Shown: piece after piece, positions 52,836-61,746 of the stretch
How the letters are laid out: each line of letters starts with the position of its first letter
Position numbering within the stretch: the first letter of the stretch is position 1
Source of the DNA: Flexithrix dorotheae DSM 6795
GTDB taxonomy: Bacteria > Bacteroidota > Bacteroidia > Cytophagales > Flammeovirgaceae
Length of the DNA: 64,000 nucleotides
Reading direction: 5' to 3'
NCBI RefSeq assembly: GCF_000379765.1
Contig: NZ_KB903465.1
Coordinates: 473,182 to 537,181 of the forward strand
Program-made: the position numbers and the translations under genes
The notes under the pieces: generated by a model
Databases searched by the model: none
Told to the model about the DNA's origin: nothing
Seen by the model: only the letters and a program-made list of their open reading frames with translations

Positions 52836-53534
52836 CTAAAAAAACTGTTTTATTTCCTCAAGTGACTTTACTTCAATTGTAGAAGAATGGGGTGATTTTT
52901 TCTTTTGCGGATTGTAAAAAATAGTATCCCAGCCAGCATTTATTGCTCCCATAATATCCGTTTCAGGATTGTCTCCAATCATAATCATATCCTCACCATT
53001 TCCTTCCACCGAAGCAATGGCATAATCAAAGATTTCCTTACTTGGCTTCTTATGTCCGGTGGTTTCAGAAGTAATTACACAATCAAAAAAGTGGGCAATA
53101 TTACTCATCTCCAGTTTTATGGATTGCACGTCCCCAAAACCATTGCTCAGAATATGGAGCTGGTATTTTTTATCTCTTAAATAACTTAGAATTTCCTCTG
53201 CAAATGGCATTAAATAGGGTTTTTGAGGACATTTTTCCAAATACAGAATTCCAATTTCCGTTGGAATATATTTTTGGTCTATTTTAAACTTTTCATAAAC
53301 CATAAAAAACCTTTGGTCCCTAATGGTCGCTTTATCTATTAATCCATGGTTATACTTATCCCACAACTGATGGTTAATTTCCCAAAAGCAATCTACAAAA
53401 TCCTCATGGGTTACTTTGGCATATTCATTTATTTTATAATGGTAGAAAAGCTCTTTAAGGGTTTCCATTGAAGCTCTATCAAAATCCCAAAGCGTATGGT
53501 CAAGGTCGAAAAATATGTGTTTGTACTTTTTCAT
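52836..53534 (-). CDS. yjjG: YjjG-type HAD pyrimidine nucleotidase
   Basis: The 232-residue protein is a HAD hydrolase with motif I FFDLDHTLWDFD (Asp10 and Asp12), motif II LSNGFGD (about 130-136), a Lys in HKKPSKEIFDYA (about 156-167) and motif IV IMIGDNPETDIMGA (about 180-193). The LWDFDRASMETL start and cap match YjjG, a noncanonical pyrimidine nucleotidase that removes modified dNMP/dUMP-like compounds. It acts in the cytoplasm. It lies 44 bp downstream of the saccharopine-dehydrogenase-like gene on the same strand and may share its transcript. Confidence 0.9.
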   Translation of the reverse strand: MKKYKHIFFDLDHTLWDFDRASMETLKELFYHYKINEYAKVTHEDFVDCFWEINHQLWDKYNHGLIDKATIRDQRFFMVYEKFKIDQKYIPTEIGILYLEKCPQKPYLMPFAEEILSYLRDKKYQLHILSNGFGDVQSIKLEMSNIAHFFDCVITSETTGHKKPSKEIFDYAIASVEGNGEDMIMIGDNPETDIMGAINAGWDTIFYNPQKKKSPHSSTIEVKSLEEIKQFF

Positions 53535-53578
53535 TTTTTTAATGTTCTGGTTGAAATAATTTGTGGTTATCCTTCAGG

Positions 53579-54709
53579 TTAACCAATTGTTTTATGATAA
53601 TGCACTCCTCTTTCAGCAAGATATTTCATTATGAAAAGGAAATTATCCTCATTTTTCCCTAAATATTCAGGTGGACAGATTCCCTTTTCTTCAATTTTTT
53701 CATTTAATAATAAATTAGCCACTGCCGTGCAGGTAAAACCCGTTGTTCTGGCCATGGAAATGGTAGAAGTTTCCTTATCGTACCGATCCAAAAGATCGTA
53801 GGTGATTTTATAATCCTTTTCATCTTTTTTTCCAGCAACCACTATTCGCATAATGGTAAAATCCTCTTCACCCGGTTTTAGTTTCCACTTATCAAAAAGC
53901 AGTTTCGAAGTCATATCTATAGGGCGAATTTGCAAACCATTTATTTCCACCGGATCGTAAGAAAAATAACCAGAGTCTTTTAAAACACGAAGATATTCAA
54001 TACAACCAGGATAGCGCAGTGTTTTTTCAATCATATTGGGAATTTTCATGGTCCTGGCCAAAGACCTCAAGCCATCGGAATTCCAGGATTCCAAAGTGCC
54101 TATTTTGTCGAAAAAAATCAATTCCGGATCGGAAAGCGCTTCTTTTACAATCATTTCTCCATTTTGAATATACCTGGCCAGGCGGGTATATTCTTCAATC
54201 ACATCAATGGGGGAAAATACCGCTTTATATTCATATGGCCATTCCCGCACCACCGGAAGCCCCCCTACTAGGCACTCATAAGTATCAACTTCCATTCTTT
54301 CATGATGATATCCCAAGATGATATTTCCCATTCCGGGAGCCACACCACAATCGTTAATGACAGTGACATTTTTTTCCTTTGCCAATTCATCCAATTCCAG
54401 AAAATCTTCCGGCATGAAGGAAATATCAACCATATTTTTCCCTGATTCTATCACAGCCTTTGTCACCTGAAATCCCAAAAAACCGGGAACAGCTCCTATT
54501 ACTAGGTCAAATGGCGCTATTACTTTTTTAAGCTGATTTGTATCAGAAAAATCAGCCACAATAGCATTAATTCCATGGTGATTATGAAGGGTTTCCAAAA
54601 TGGTTTCATCCCTGTCCACACTGGTTACTTCATATTTTTCCGACAAATCGATAGCCATTACGCTACCCACCAAACCGGCTCCCAATACTACAACTTTAGG
54701 TTTGTTCAT
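53579..54709 (-). CDS. Saccharopine dehydrogenase family protein (lysine 6-dehydrogenase-like)
   Basis: The 376-residue protein has an N-terminal NAD(P)-binding Rossmann fold (KVVVLGAGLVGSVMAIDL, about 4-21) and the saccharopine-dehydrogenase C-terminal region, including INDCGVAPGMGNIILGYH (about 116-133) and ARTTGFTCTAVANLLL. It resembles the single-domain bacterial proteins related to lysine 6-dehydrogenase, which oxidise lysine or a related amino acid. There is no signal peptide. The YjjG gene follows at 44 bp. The precise substrate is not settled. Confidence 0.88.
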   Translation of the reverse strand: MNKPKVVVLGAGLVGSVMAIDLSEKYEVTSVDRDETILETLHNHHGINAIVADFSDTNQLKKVIAPFDLVIGAVPGFLGFQVTKAVIESGKNMVDISFMPEDFLELDELAKEKNVTVINDCGVAPGMGNIILGYHHERMEVDTYECLVGGLPVVREWPYEYKAVFSPIDVIEEYTRLARYIQNGEMIVKEALSDPELIFFDKIGTLESWNSDGLRSLARTMKIPNMIEKTLRYPGCIEYLRVLKDSGYFSYDPVEINGLQIRPIDMTSKLLFDKWKLKPGEEDFTIMRIVVAGKKDEKDYKITYDLLDRYDKETSTISMARTTGFTCTAVANLLLNEKIEEKGICPPEYLGKNEDNFLFIMKYLAERGVHYHKTIG

Positions 54710-54873
54710 TTTCCAATCATTTGAAGTTTTCTGAAGGTAACATTATGCGGTTCTCCTAAAATAAAAAAGTAAATTTTAGTCTCAGAAAGGTCTCTCAAAT
54801 AAGAAGACCCTGCCAAGAAATTACCTTTTTTGGAGACTTCGCACTGCAATCAGGAAGTTTTTATGGCTAGATC

Positions 54874-56358
54874 CTATTTCCCCTCACTGGAAACTCTTCC
54901 CAATGGCCGGTTTTCAGTTCCTTCTGTTTGAGTAAGTTTATCTCCAAGTTCCTTTCGCATTTCATCAGCTAAAACTGACATTTTTGCCACAATATCCGGA
55001 TACTCAGCAGCCACATTTTTCTTTTCACTAATATCACTTTCAATATCATATAACTCTACTTCTTCAATATCCACATAGCTGTAATTGATCGGGATGCCAT
55101 CATTCCGGCCCTTTGCTCCGGCAAGGGTTCTGTAATTGTGGGGGAAATACATTTTCCATTTTCCGCTCAACATCGAATGCAATTCATTGGATTTGTAATA
55201 AAAAAACAAAGCCTCATGTGGAGAAGTGGCATTTTCCTCATTCTTTAAAACTGGTAGAATATTCTTGCCATCTATTTTCTTTTTGGGCAGCTCGGCACCA
55301 GTAATTTCGGCAATTGTTGGCAATACATCAATAGTCATCAAAGCTTCGTCTATCTCCACTCCCTTGGGAATATTCCCTGGCCACTGCATCACACAAGGCA
55401 CTCTTACACCACCTTCCCATGCCGTTCCTTTACCTTCTCTGAGTGGTAAAGCAGAACCTGAATGACCTCCATAAGAAAGCCAGGGACCATTATCCGAAGT
55501 AAAAATCACCAAAGTATTCTCTTCAAGACCATTTCTTTTCAGGGCTTCCATCACCTGCCCAACTGACCAGTCTATTTCCATAATCACATCTCCATAAAGC
55601 CCATTCTCTGATTTCCCCTTAAATTTATCCGAAACATAAAGTGGCACATGAGGCATGGAATGAGGCAGGTACAAAAAGAATGGTTCGTCCTTATTTTTAT
55701 CAATAAAATTCACTGCCCTTTCGGTGTACCAGGTAGTAATCTGACTTTGCTCCTCCAGGGTATCGATAATCGTTTCATTTTCCACCAATGGAAGATCGCC
55801 AAATTTATGATGTTCATTTTGTGGATGTTTGGACCACATATCATTGGAAAAAGGAATCCCAAAATATTCATCAAAGCCCTGTCTGGTGGGTAAAAACTCC
55901 GGTTCACTTCCCAAATGCCATTTTCCGTAAATGGCTGTTTTATAACCCAGTGGTTTTAAAATTTCTGCAATCGTCTCCTCCTTAGGATCCAGCCCTTTTC
56001 CAACATAGGGACTAAACGCTCCGGAAACGCCAACTCTATTCGAATAACACCCGGTTAATAATGAAGCCCTGGAGGCCGAGCAGACTGGTTGGGAAACATA
56101 AAAATTGGTAAACCTGGCCCCATTACCAGCGATTTTATCAATATTTGGAGTAGTAAACCCTTTTGCGCCAAAAACTCCAACATCGGCATAACCCAGATCA
56201 TCAGCAAAAATAATGACGATATTTGGAAGCTTTTTGTCTGATAATTTTTCCTCTGCTTTTTCTTTTGATTGTTTATTTTCGCAGGACCAAAGCAAAACTG
56301 GCCAAAGAAAAATAAGATAAACTAAAAGCGAATTGATGGTTGTATTGATACGTTTCAT
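54874..56358 (-). CDS. Arylsulfatase-type sulfatase lipoprotein
   Basis: From ATG 56358 the protein has 494 residues, with a lipoprotein signal ending LLWSC (lipid Cys26). The S1 sulfatase motifs are present: metal ligands in IIFADDLGYADVG (about 49-61), the formylglycine signature CSASR (C93, type C-x-A-x-R) in QPVCSASRASLLTG, YGKWHLG, and SDNGPW further on. The C93 must be converted to formylglycine by a maturase, which is not in this window. It likely desulfates a sulfated polysaccharide or glycan, consistent with a marine or host setting. A more upstream ATG (56406) would add 16 residues before the signal peptide and is less likely. Confidence 0.93.
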   Translation of the reverse strand: MKRINTTINSLLVYLIFLWPVLLWSCENKQSKEKAEEKLSDKKLPNIVIIFADDLGYADVGVFGAKGFTTPNIDKIAGNGARFTNFYVSQPVCSASRASLLTGCYSNRVGVSGAFSPYVGKGLDPKEETIAEILKPLGYKTAIYGKWHLGSEPEFLPTRQGFDEYFGIPFSNDMWSKHPQNEHHKFGDLPLVENETIIDTLEEQSQITTWYTERAVNFIDKNKDEPFFLYLPHSMPHVPLYVSDKFKGKSENGLYGDVIMEIDWSVGQVMEALKRNGLEENTLVIFTSDNGPWLSYGGHSGSALPLREGKGTAWEGGVRVPCVMQWPGNIPKGVEIDEALMTIDVLPTIAEITGAELPKKKIDGKNILPVLKNEENATSPHEALFFYYKSNELHSMLSGKWKMYFPHNYRTLAGAKGRNDGIPINYSYVDIEEVELYDIESDISEKKNVAAEYPDIVAKMSVLADEMRKELGDKLTQTEGTENRPLGRVSSEGK

Positions 56359-56563
56359 ATTTTTGGTTATATTATTATTTAAGAACCTGTCCTCAATTTG
56401 CCACAATAATTAAGAAAAGTTTGCTTATTTGAATCTGTAAGGAGTCAATGAAGGACAGTTTCAAATTCCACATTCATAATTACATTATAATTCTCAAAAT
56501 TATCAATTAATAGCTTTTAAAATTTCCAAAACGGGATAATATAGAGCCTGAAAATATGCTTTT

Positions 56564-57298
56564 ATGATTAAACCACACATTGCCATTTTTTTACTTTTAA
56601 TTACTTGGGGCTGTCATTCTGCTGAAGAAAAAAACAAAGTAGAAACACAAAAGGAAATTTCATTGGAATCACCAGTAGAAGATATTCCCAAACCCGAGCC
56701 CGCTACACCCCCTAAACCAAAAGTTCAAAAAGTTGATTACAGTACTTATCCGGATTCTGCTCTGGTGAACCTGATCATGTACAATAACAATTTCGATCTG
56801 GATATTAAATATGCCACCACCGATAATTTTACCAAGACTCCTCTTTATGATTGTGAACAATGCCTGCTCAGAAAAGTGGTTGCCGATTCTTTAATTTCCC
56901 TCAACAACTATCTCCATACGCTTGGTTACCGATTAAAACTCTTTGATTGTTACCGGCCCCTTTCCGTACAAATAAAGATGTGGGAAAAAGTACCGGATCC
57001 CAGGTATGTAGCAGACCCTGCCAAAGGGTCCATGCACAACAGGGGAAATGCAGTAGATGTTTCACTAGTGGAAATTGCCACAGGGCAGGAATTGGAGATG
57101 GGTTCCCCCTACGATCATTTCGGCCAGATTTCCCATCATGCCTATCAGGAATTACCCAAGGAAGTTCTAAGCCGAAGAGTTTTCCTGAAGGTAACCATGG
57201 AAATGTTCGGATTTAAATCCATCACTTCCGAATGGTGGCATTATTCCTTTAGGGATAAGGTTTATCACATTATGGATCAACCCTTCGAATGCGAATAA
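56564..57298 (+). CDS. VanX/DdpX-type D-Ala-D-Ala dipeptidase lipoprotein (M15D)
   Basis: The 244-residue protein has a lipoprotein signal (MIKPHIAIFLLLITWGC, lipid Cys17), a Pro/Glu-rich linker (about 30-65), and an M15D peptidase domain with the zinc ligands His158 and Asp165 in SMHNRGNAVDVSL and His226 in EWWHYSF (Glu223 the general base). Arg in FDCYRPLSVQ (about 127-136) matches the VanX catalytic Arg. Such envelope enzymes recycle D-Ala-D-Ala from peptidoglycan; a role in glycopeptide resistance is not indicated, since vanHA are absent. It stands alone, 205 bp from the divergent sulfatase gene. Confidence 0.92.
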   Translation: MIKPHIAIFLLLITWGCHSAEEKNKVETQKEISLESPVEDIPKPEPATPPKPKVQKVDYSTYPDSALVNLIMYNNNFDLDIKYATTDNFTKTPLYDCEQCLLRKVVADSLISLNNYLHTLGYRLKLFDCYRPLSVQIKMWEKVPDPRYVADPAKGSMHNRGNAVDVSLVEIATGQELEMGSPYDHFGQISHHAYQELPKEVLSRRVFLKVTMEMFGFKSITSEWWHYSFRDKVYHIMDQPFECE

Positions 57299-57518
57299 TT
57301 TGGGAAGGGTTTTAGGGTGTCAAAAGTTAGCATAAAACCTAGCAATTGTCATAAAGAATTGGGGATTCCGCCTATACATTTACCTCCATAATATTCAGCC
57401 GGCTAAGGACCTGAAATTATTCCAGCTTGAATCACATTTTTGGCTGAAGCTGAATATTGGATGTATTTTTCTTATTTAAAACCCTAGCAATCATGCTATT
57501 AAACCATCCCACTCAATC

Positions 57519-58808
57519 ATGACCGCTGCCTTTCAACCCAAAATCACTTCAGCAGAAAATGCTGTCAAAAAAATAAAATCCGGAGACAGAGTTTTTGTAC
57601 ATAGCGTATCCATGGCACCCCAATCACTGGTAAATGCCATGTGTCTCAGAAACAACGAGCTTAAAGATGTAGAAGTAATCCATATCCACACAGAAGGCCC
57701 TGCACCCTATACCAATCCCGAAATCTCAGGAAGTTTTCGACATAATGCCTGTTTTGTGGGGAGTAATGCCAGAAAAGCCGTTCAGAATGGAAACGCAGAC
57801 TATATTCCAATTTTTTTAAGTGAAATCCCCTTGTTATTCAGAAGAGGCATTCTTCCAATAGATGTGGCTTTATTAATGGTAACTCCCCCTGATAAACACG
57901 GATATTGTTCTTTAGGCTCATCAGTAGATGTCACGCTGGGCGCGTTGGATAGTGCCAAATACATTATCGCAGAAATTAATCCACAGGCACCAAGATCGCA
58001 TGGAGACGGCATGATTCATATCAGCCAGATTGATGAACTCGTGGAAGTGGACCGGCCTATGGAAATTGTACCCAGAAGGACTATAAGCCCGGAAGAGCAT
58101 AAAATGGGTAAATATATTGCCGAACTGGTGGAGGATGGCGCTACACTGCAAATGGGAATAGGAGGAGTTCCAGATGCTGTTCTTTCCCAATTGGGTAATC
58201 ATAAAAGACTGGGGATTCATACCGAGATGTTTTCCGATGGCTTAATTGATCTGGTGGAAAAAGGAGTAGTAACCGGAGAAGACAAAAAAGTACTACCCCA
58301 CAAAATCACTTCCTGCTTTGTGATGGGCACCCAAAAAGTATTCGATTTTCTACATGATAACCCAATTGTGGCCATGAAGGATTCTGCATTTACTAATGAT
58401 ACCGCAATCATTAGGAAAAATCCGAAGGTAATTGCCATTAATAGTGCTATTGAAATTGACCTTACCGGACAGATTTGTGCAGATTCCATTGGCCCTAAAC
58501 AATTCTCAGGGGTTGGAGGACAGATGGATTTTATCAGAGGCGCATCACTATCGGAAGGAGGTAAACCGATTATTGCGCTTTCTTCATCCACTAAAAGAGG
58601 AGAAAGCAAGATAGTGCCATTTCTAAAGGAAGGCGCTAGTGTGACTACTACCCGGGCACACGTACATTACATTGTCACTGAATTTGGTGTGGTGAATTTA
58701 TACGGAAAAAATCTGAAACAAAGAGCTAAAGCACTTATTAGTATTGCTCATCCCGATCATCAGGAAGCTTTGGAAAAAGCCGCTTTTGAAAGATTTAACG
58801 GATACTAA
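57519..58808 (+). CDS. Acetyl-CoA hydrolase/transferase family protein (4-hydroxybutyrate CoA-transferase-like)
   Basis: The 429-residue protein belongs to the Cat1/4-hydroxybutyrate CoA-transferase family. It has GDRVFVHSVSMAPQSLV (about 23-39), MVTPPDKHGYCSLGSSVD (about 116-133), LQMGIGGVPDAVLSQLG (about 209-225), the HTEMFSDGLIDL segment with the likely catalytic Glu (about 234-245), and GVGGQMDFIRGASLS. It moves CoA between acetate or other short acids and acyl-CoA in the cytoplasm, giving fermentation or salvage of acids. The gene stands alone. Substrate range is not defined by the sequence. Confidence 0.93.
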   Translation: MTAAFQPKITSAENAVKKIKSGDRVFVHSVSMAPQSLVNAMCLRNNELKDVEVIHIHTEGPAPYTNPEISGSFRHNACFVGSNARKAVQNGNADYIPIFLSEIPLLFRRGILPIDVALLMVTPPDKHGYCSLGSSVDVTLGALDSAKYIIAEINPQAPRSHGDGMIHISQIDELVEVDRPMEIVPRRTISPEEHKMGKYIAELVEDGATLQMGIGGVPDAVLSQLGNHKRLGIHTEMFSDGLIDLVEKGVVTGEDKKVLPHKITSCFVMGTQKVFDFLHDNPIVAMKDSAFTNDTAIIRKNPKVIAINSAIEIDLTGQICADSIGPKQFSGVGGQMDFIRGASLSEGGKPIIALSSSTKRGESKIVPFLKEGASVTTTRAHVHYIVTEFGVVNLYGKNLKQRAKALISIAHPDHQEALEKAAFERFNGY

Positions 58809-58894
58809 TCTTTAATACAACACTCCATTTTTATTTTCAAACCTGTCATGACAAGGCTTTATTTACCTTTTCAAGGCAGGTTTTTGCATTTGCT

Positions 58895-59557
58895 TTAAAT
58901 CATTTTCAAAACATCTTCCCAAATGAAGTCCACCCATTGTTTATACATTTTTCCAGAGGGATGCAATCCATCCTCCGCCACCAGTTCTGCATTCATTTTA
59001 GCCTTTCTGGAAATTGGCGTAATATCAAAAAACCGAACTGAATACTTTTTACAAATCGCCTCAGCAATTGCATTATATGCATCTATTTCCTGTCCGATTT
59101 TGTCAGGGTTTCTGTCTGAAGCGAATGGGGTAACTCCATAATCCGGGATTGATAGTACAAATACTTTTGAGGGATTATCATTGGCAAATCTGATAGCAGT
59201 TTGTAATAATTCCTCAAATTCATTTATGTATTGATCAACCGGATATCCTCTGTATTGGTTATTTACCCCAATAAGTAAGGATACAAGGTCAAATTTTTTA
59301 TCTAAATTTTGTGCATTAATGGCAGAAATCAGTTCATTGGTTGTCCAGCCAGTTGTGGCAATAATTTTAGGGTTGCTCAGATTTACATTACTATTTTTCA
59401 GCTGGTTAACTAACAGGACTGGCCACCTTTCCTTTTCGTCCACACTTTCCCCAATGGTATAAGAATCTCCTAGTGCCAGGTAGCTTTTTTCTTGTTCCAT
59501 ATTATTCTGGTTTAGTGCCAATGAAAGATAGAGCAGAAAGGGAAACAAAACAGACAT
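58895..59557 (-). CDS. SGNH/GDSL-family hydrolase
   Basis: The 220-residue protein has an SGNH hydrolase fold: block I LALGDSYTIGE (nucleophile Ser about 32), block III LIGVNNQYRG (with Gly and Asn of the oxyanion hole, about 95-104), and block V DGLHPSGKMY (Asp and His, about 196-205). A short hydrophobic start (MSVLFPFLLYLSLAL) is a possible signal peptide; a later Met (about residue 20) could be the start of a cytoplasmic form. The substrate may be an ester of a lipid or an acylated carbohydrate. It is convergent with the CoA-transferase gene. Confidence 0.9.
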   Translation of the reverse strand: MSVLFPFLLYLSLALNQNNMEQEKSYLALGDSYTIGESVDEKERWPVLLVNQLKNSNVNLSNPKIIATTGWTTNELISAINAQNLDKKFDLVSLLIGVNNQYRGYPVDQYINEFEELLQTAIRFANDNPSKVFVLSIPDYGVTPFASDRNPDKIGQEIDAYNAIAEAICKKYSVRFFDITPISRKAKMNAELVAEDGLHPSGKMYKQWVDFIWEDVLKMI

Positions 59558-59738
59558 GACTCAAGTTTTTTATGTAAATTTTTCTAAAATTGTTATGCAT
59601 GCATACTTTTTTTTCTTTAATTTGTGTTGATAATATAATAGATTGAAGGGGAAATTAAAAAGTTAAAAAATGAGATTTCACCGAATAATTATTATGATAG
59701 TCTCCATAAACTTATGCAAATAGCAAAATGTGAGACAG

Positions 59739-59778
59739 ACTTTTATCCTTTAAATAACATGAACAGTCTGATAAAAGT
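59739..59778. repeat. Inverted repeat upstream of etfB
   Basis: ACTTTTATC (59739-59747) and GATAAAAGT (59770-59778) are perfect 9-bp inverted arms, 22 bp apart. An overlapping pair CAGAC (59736-59740) and GTCTG (59766-59770) would form a competing hairpin. The site lies 60 bp before etfB and may be an operator or leader structure. Confidence 0.5.
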
Positions 59779-59838
59779 TAAGGAGTTAGTATTTAAGTAA
59801 AAATTCTCAATCAACTTTCAGACATAAAATTTACAATT

Positions 59839-60570
59839 ATGAAAATATTAGTTTGTATCAGTCATGTTCCTGACACCACCACCAAAATTAAATTCGATGG
59901 AAATAAACTTGATGAAAATGGTGTCCAGTTCATCATAGGCCCTTATGACGATTATGCTCTTGCCAGAGCAGTAGAAATACAGGGGGAAAAAGGAGCCACA
60001 GTGACCGTACTCAATGTGGGAACGGCCAGTACAGAGCCCACTATAAGAAAAGCATTGGCTATAGGTGCAGATGATGCAATAAGGGTGGATGCTGAACCAA
60101 CCGATGCCATGTTTGTGGCAAAACAAATTGTTGCTGTTGCCAAAGCTGAAAATTATGATATGATTTTGATGGGAAGGGAATCCAGTGATTTTAATGGAGG
60201 ATTAGTGCACGGATTAGTAGGTGAAATGATGGGATGGCCCTCAATTGCTCCCTGTATGAAATTGGAGTTGAATGGGGATTCGGCCACCATGGCCAGAGAA
60301 ATTGAAGGAGGAAAAGAGTATTTGGAGGTTGGTTTGCCATTTGTAGCCGGAGTTCAGGAGCCAATAGCCGAATGGAAAATTCCAAATATGAGAGGAATCA
60401 TGATGGCCAGGAAAAAGCCACTTAAAGTCATCCCGCCAGTTGAAGTAGAAGGGGTTACAGAATACCAATCGTTTAGCCTGCCGGAAGGCAAATCTGAATG
60501 CAAAATGATAGATCCTGATAATATCGGTGAGTTGGTAAATTTATTAAAGAATGAAGCCAAGGTGCTTTAA
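59839..60570 (+). CDS. etfB: Electron transfer flavoprotein beta subunit
   Basis: The 243-residue protein has the EtfB pattern: KILVCISHVPDTTTKIKF at the start, PYDDYALARAVEI (about 35-47), GADDAIRVD, the AMP-binding region IMGRESSDFNGGLVHGLVGEMMGWP (split, about 114-138) and VEVGLPFVAGVQEP. Together with EtfA it carries electrons from acyl-CoA and other dehydrogenases to ETF:quinone oxidoreductase. The alpha subunit gene follows after 60 bp, so the two are an operon. Start ATG 59839. Confidence 0.96.
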   Translation: MKILVCISHVPDTTTKIKFDGNKLDENGVQFIIGPYDDYALARAVEIQGEKGATVTVLNVGTASTEPTIRKALAIGADDAIRVDAEPTDAMFVAKQIVAVAKAENYDMILMGRESSDFNGGLVHGLVGEMMGWPSIAPCMKLELNGDSATMAREIEGGKEYLEVGLPFVAGVQEPIAEWKIPNMRGIMMARKKPLKVIPPVEVEGVTEYQSFSLPEGKSECKMIDPDNIGELVNLLKNEAKVL

Positions 60571-60630
60571 TTCCCCAACTATTTAAGTATTACCTTATTT
60601 CAAGATTCAAAACATTAAAAATATAAAGAT

Positions 60631-61596
60631 ATGTCAGTATTAGTTTATATAGAAGCAGATGGAGGTGCAGTAAAAAAATCTTCTTTGGAAGCTGTTGCCT
60701 ATGGGGCAGAAATTGCTAAAGGTGAAGGAAGCACAGCTATCGCCATTGCTACAGGAACAGTAGTAGAAGCTGAATTGGCTAAATTGGGGAAATTTGGAGC
60801 CAGCAAGGTTTTACATGTTTCCGATGAAAGATTAAACGATGGTGGAATTCAGGCAACTGCCAATGTAGTGTTTCAGGCTGCCGAAAAAGAAAGTGCAAAC
60901 ACACTTGTAATGGCCAGATCCTCTCTGGTTGATGCCATTGCTTCAAGAGTAGCTATAAAATTGGGTGCCAGTGTGGTGACCAATGTGGTTGATCTTCCTG
61001 ATACCAGTAATGGATTTGTGGTAAAAAGAGGGGTTTATACAGGAAAAGCCTTTGCAAATGTGTCAGTACCCGGAGCAAAAAAAGTAATTACAATTGCTAA
61101 AAACGCCATTTCACCTGTAGAAAGTGGAGATTTCGCCTCAGTTGAAGCTTTTAGTGCCAGTCTATCCGATACCGATTTTGCTGTTAAAAGAACAAAAGTA
61201 GAAAAGGCAGAAGGAGATATTTTACTTCCAGAAGCGGACAAAGTGGTTTCAGGAGGAAGAGGTTTGAAAGGGCCTGAAAACTGGGGAATGATAGAAGAAT
61301 TAGCCAAATCACTGGGTGCAGCTACGGCCTGTTCCAAGCCCGTTTCAGATATGGAATGGAGACCTCACCATGAACACGTAGGTCAAACAGGAATAAAAAT
61401 AAGTCCTACACTTTATATTGCTGTAGGTATTTCGGGTGCTATTCAGCACCTGGCCGGTGTTAACTCTTCCAAAGTGATTGTAGTGATCAATAAGGATGCT
61501 GAGGCACCATTCTTCAAAGCAGCTGATTACGGAATAGTAGGAGACGCATTTGAAGTAGTACCCAAATTGACTGAAGCTATAAAGGCAGTACTGTAA
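60631..61596 (+). CDS. etfA: Electron transfer flavoprotein alpha subunit
   Basis: The 321-residue protein has an N-terminal ETF domain and the C-terminal FAD-binding domain: VVSGGRGLKGPENWG (about 208-222), LGAATACSKPVSDMEWRPHHEHVGQTG (split, about 229-255), and SPTLYIAVGISGAIQHLAGV (about 259-278), the standard signature. It forms the ETF heterodimer with EtfB. It is the last gene of the operon, followed by a clear terminator. The length is typical. Confidence 0.97.
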   Translation: MSVLVYIEADGGAVKKSSLEAVAYGAEIAKGEGSTAIAIATGTVVEAELAKLGKFGASKVLHVSDERLNDGGIQATANVVFQAAEKESANTLVMARSSLVDAIASRVAIKLGASVVTNVVDLPDTSNGFVVKRGVYTGKAFANVSVPGAKKVITIAKNAISPVESGDFASVEAFSASLSDTDFAVKRTKVEKAEGDILLPEADKVVSGGRGLKGPENWGMIEELAKSLGAATACSKPVSDMEWRPHHEHVGQTGIKISPTLYIAVGISGAIQHLAGVNSSKVIVVINKDAEAPFFKAADYGIVGDAFEVVPKLTEAIKAVL

Positions 61597-61650
61597 GTAC
61601 TCCATAAGTTATAGAGCTAAAGATTAAAATTTGATCATTTATTTAAAGTG

Positions 61651-61684
61651 AAAAAAGAGCCATCTCGTAGATGGCTTTTTTTTA
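61651..61684 (+). terminator. Intrinsic terminator of the etf operon
   Basis: AGCCATCT (61658-61665) pairs with AGATGGCT (61669-61676), loop CGT, followed by a T-run and preceded by an A-run. It lies about 55 bp past the etfA stop. Confidence 0.93.
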
Positions 61685-61746
61685 TCAATAATTTTTAGGC
61701 AATTTTGCAGCTTATAATTTTCAAATAAAATATCACCAGCCTAATT

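Noticed and set aside
56359..56406. Upstream start codon for the sulfatase
   Set aside because: It would place 16 charged residues before the lipoprotein signal peptide, so the ATG at 56358 is preferred.
58217..58609. 130-codon minus-strand open frame
   Set aside because: It is antisense to the CoA-transferase gene, with no start signal or recognisable motif.
57519..58808. The CoA-transferase as part of a butyrate or propionate pathway cluster
   Set aside because: No other genes of such a pathway are adjacent, so no pathway is claimed.
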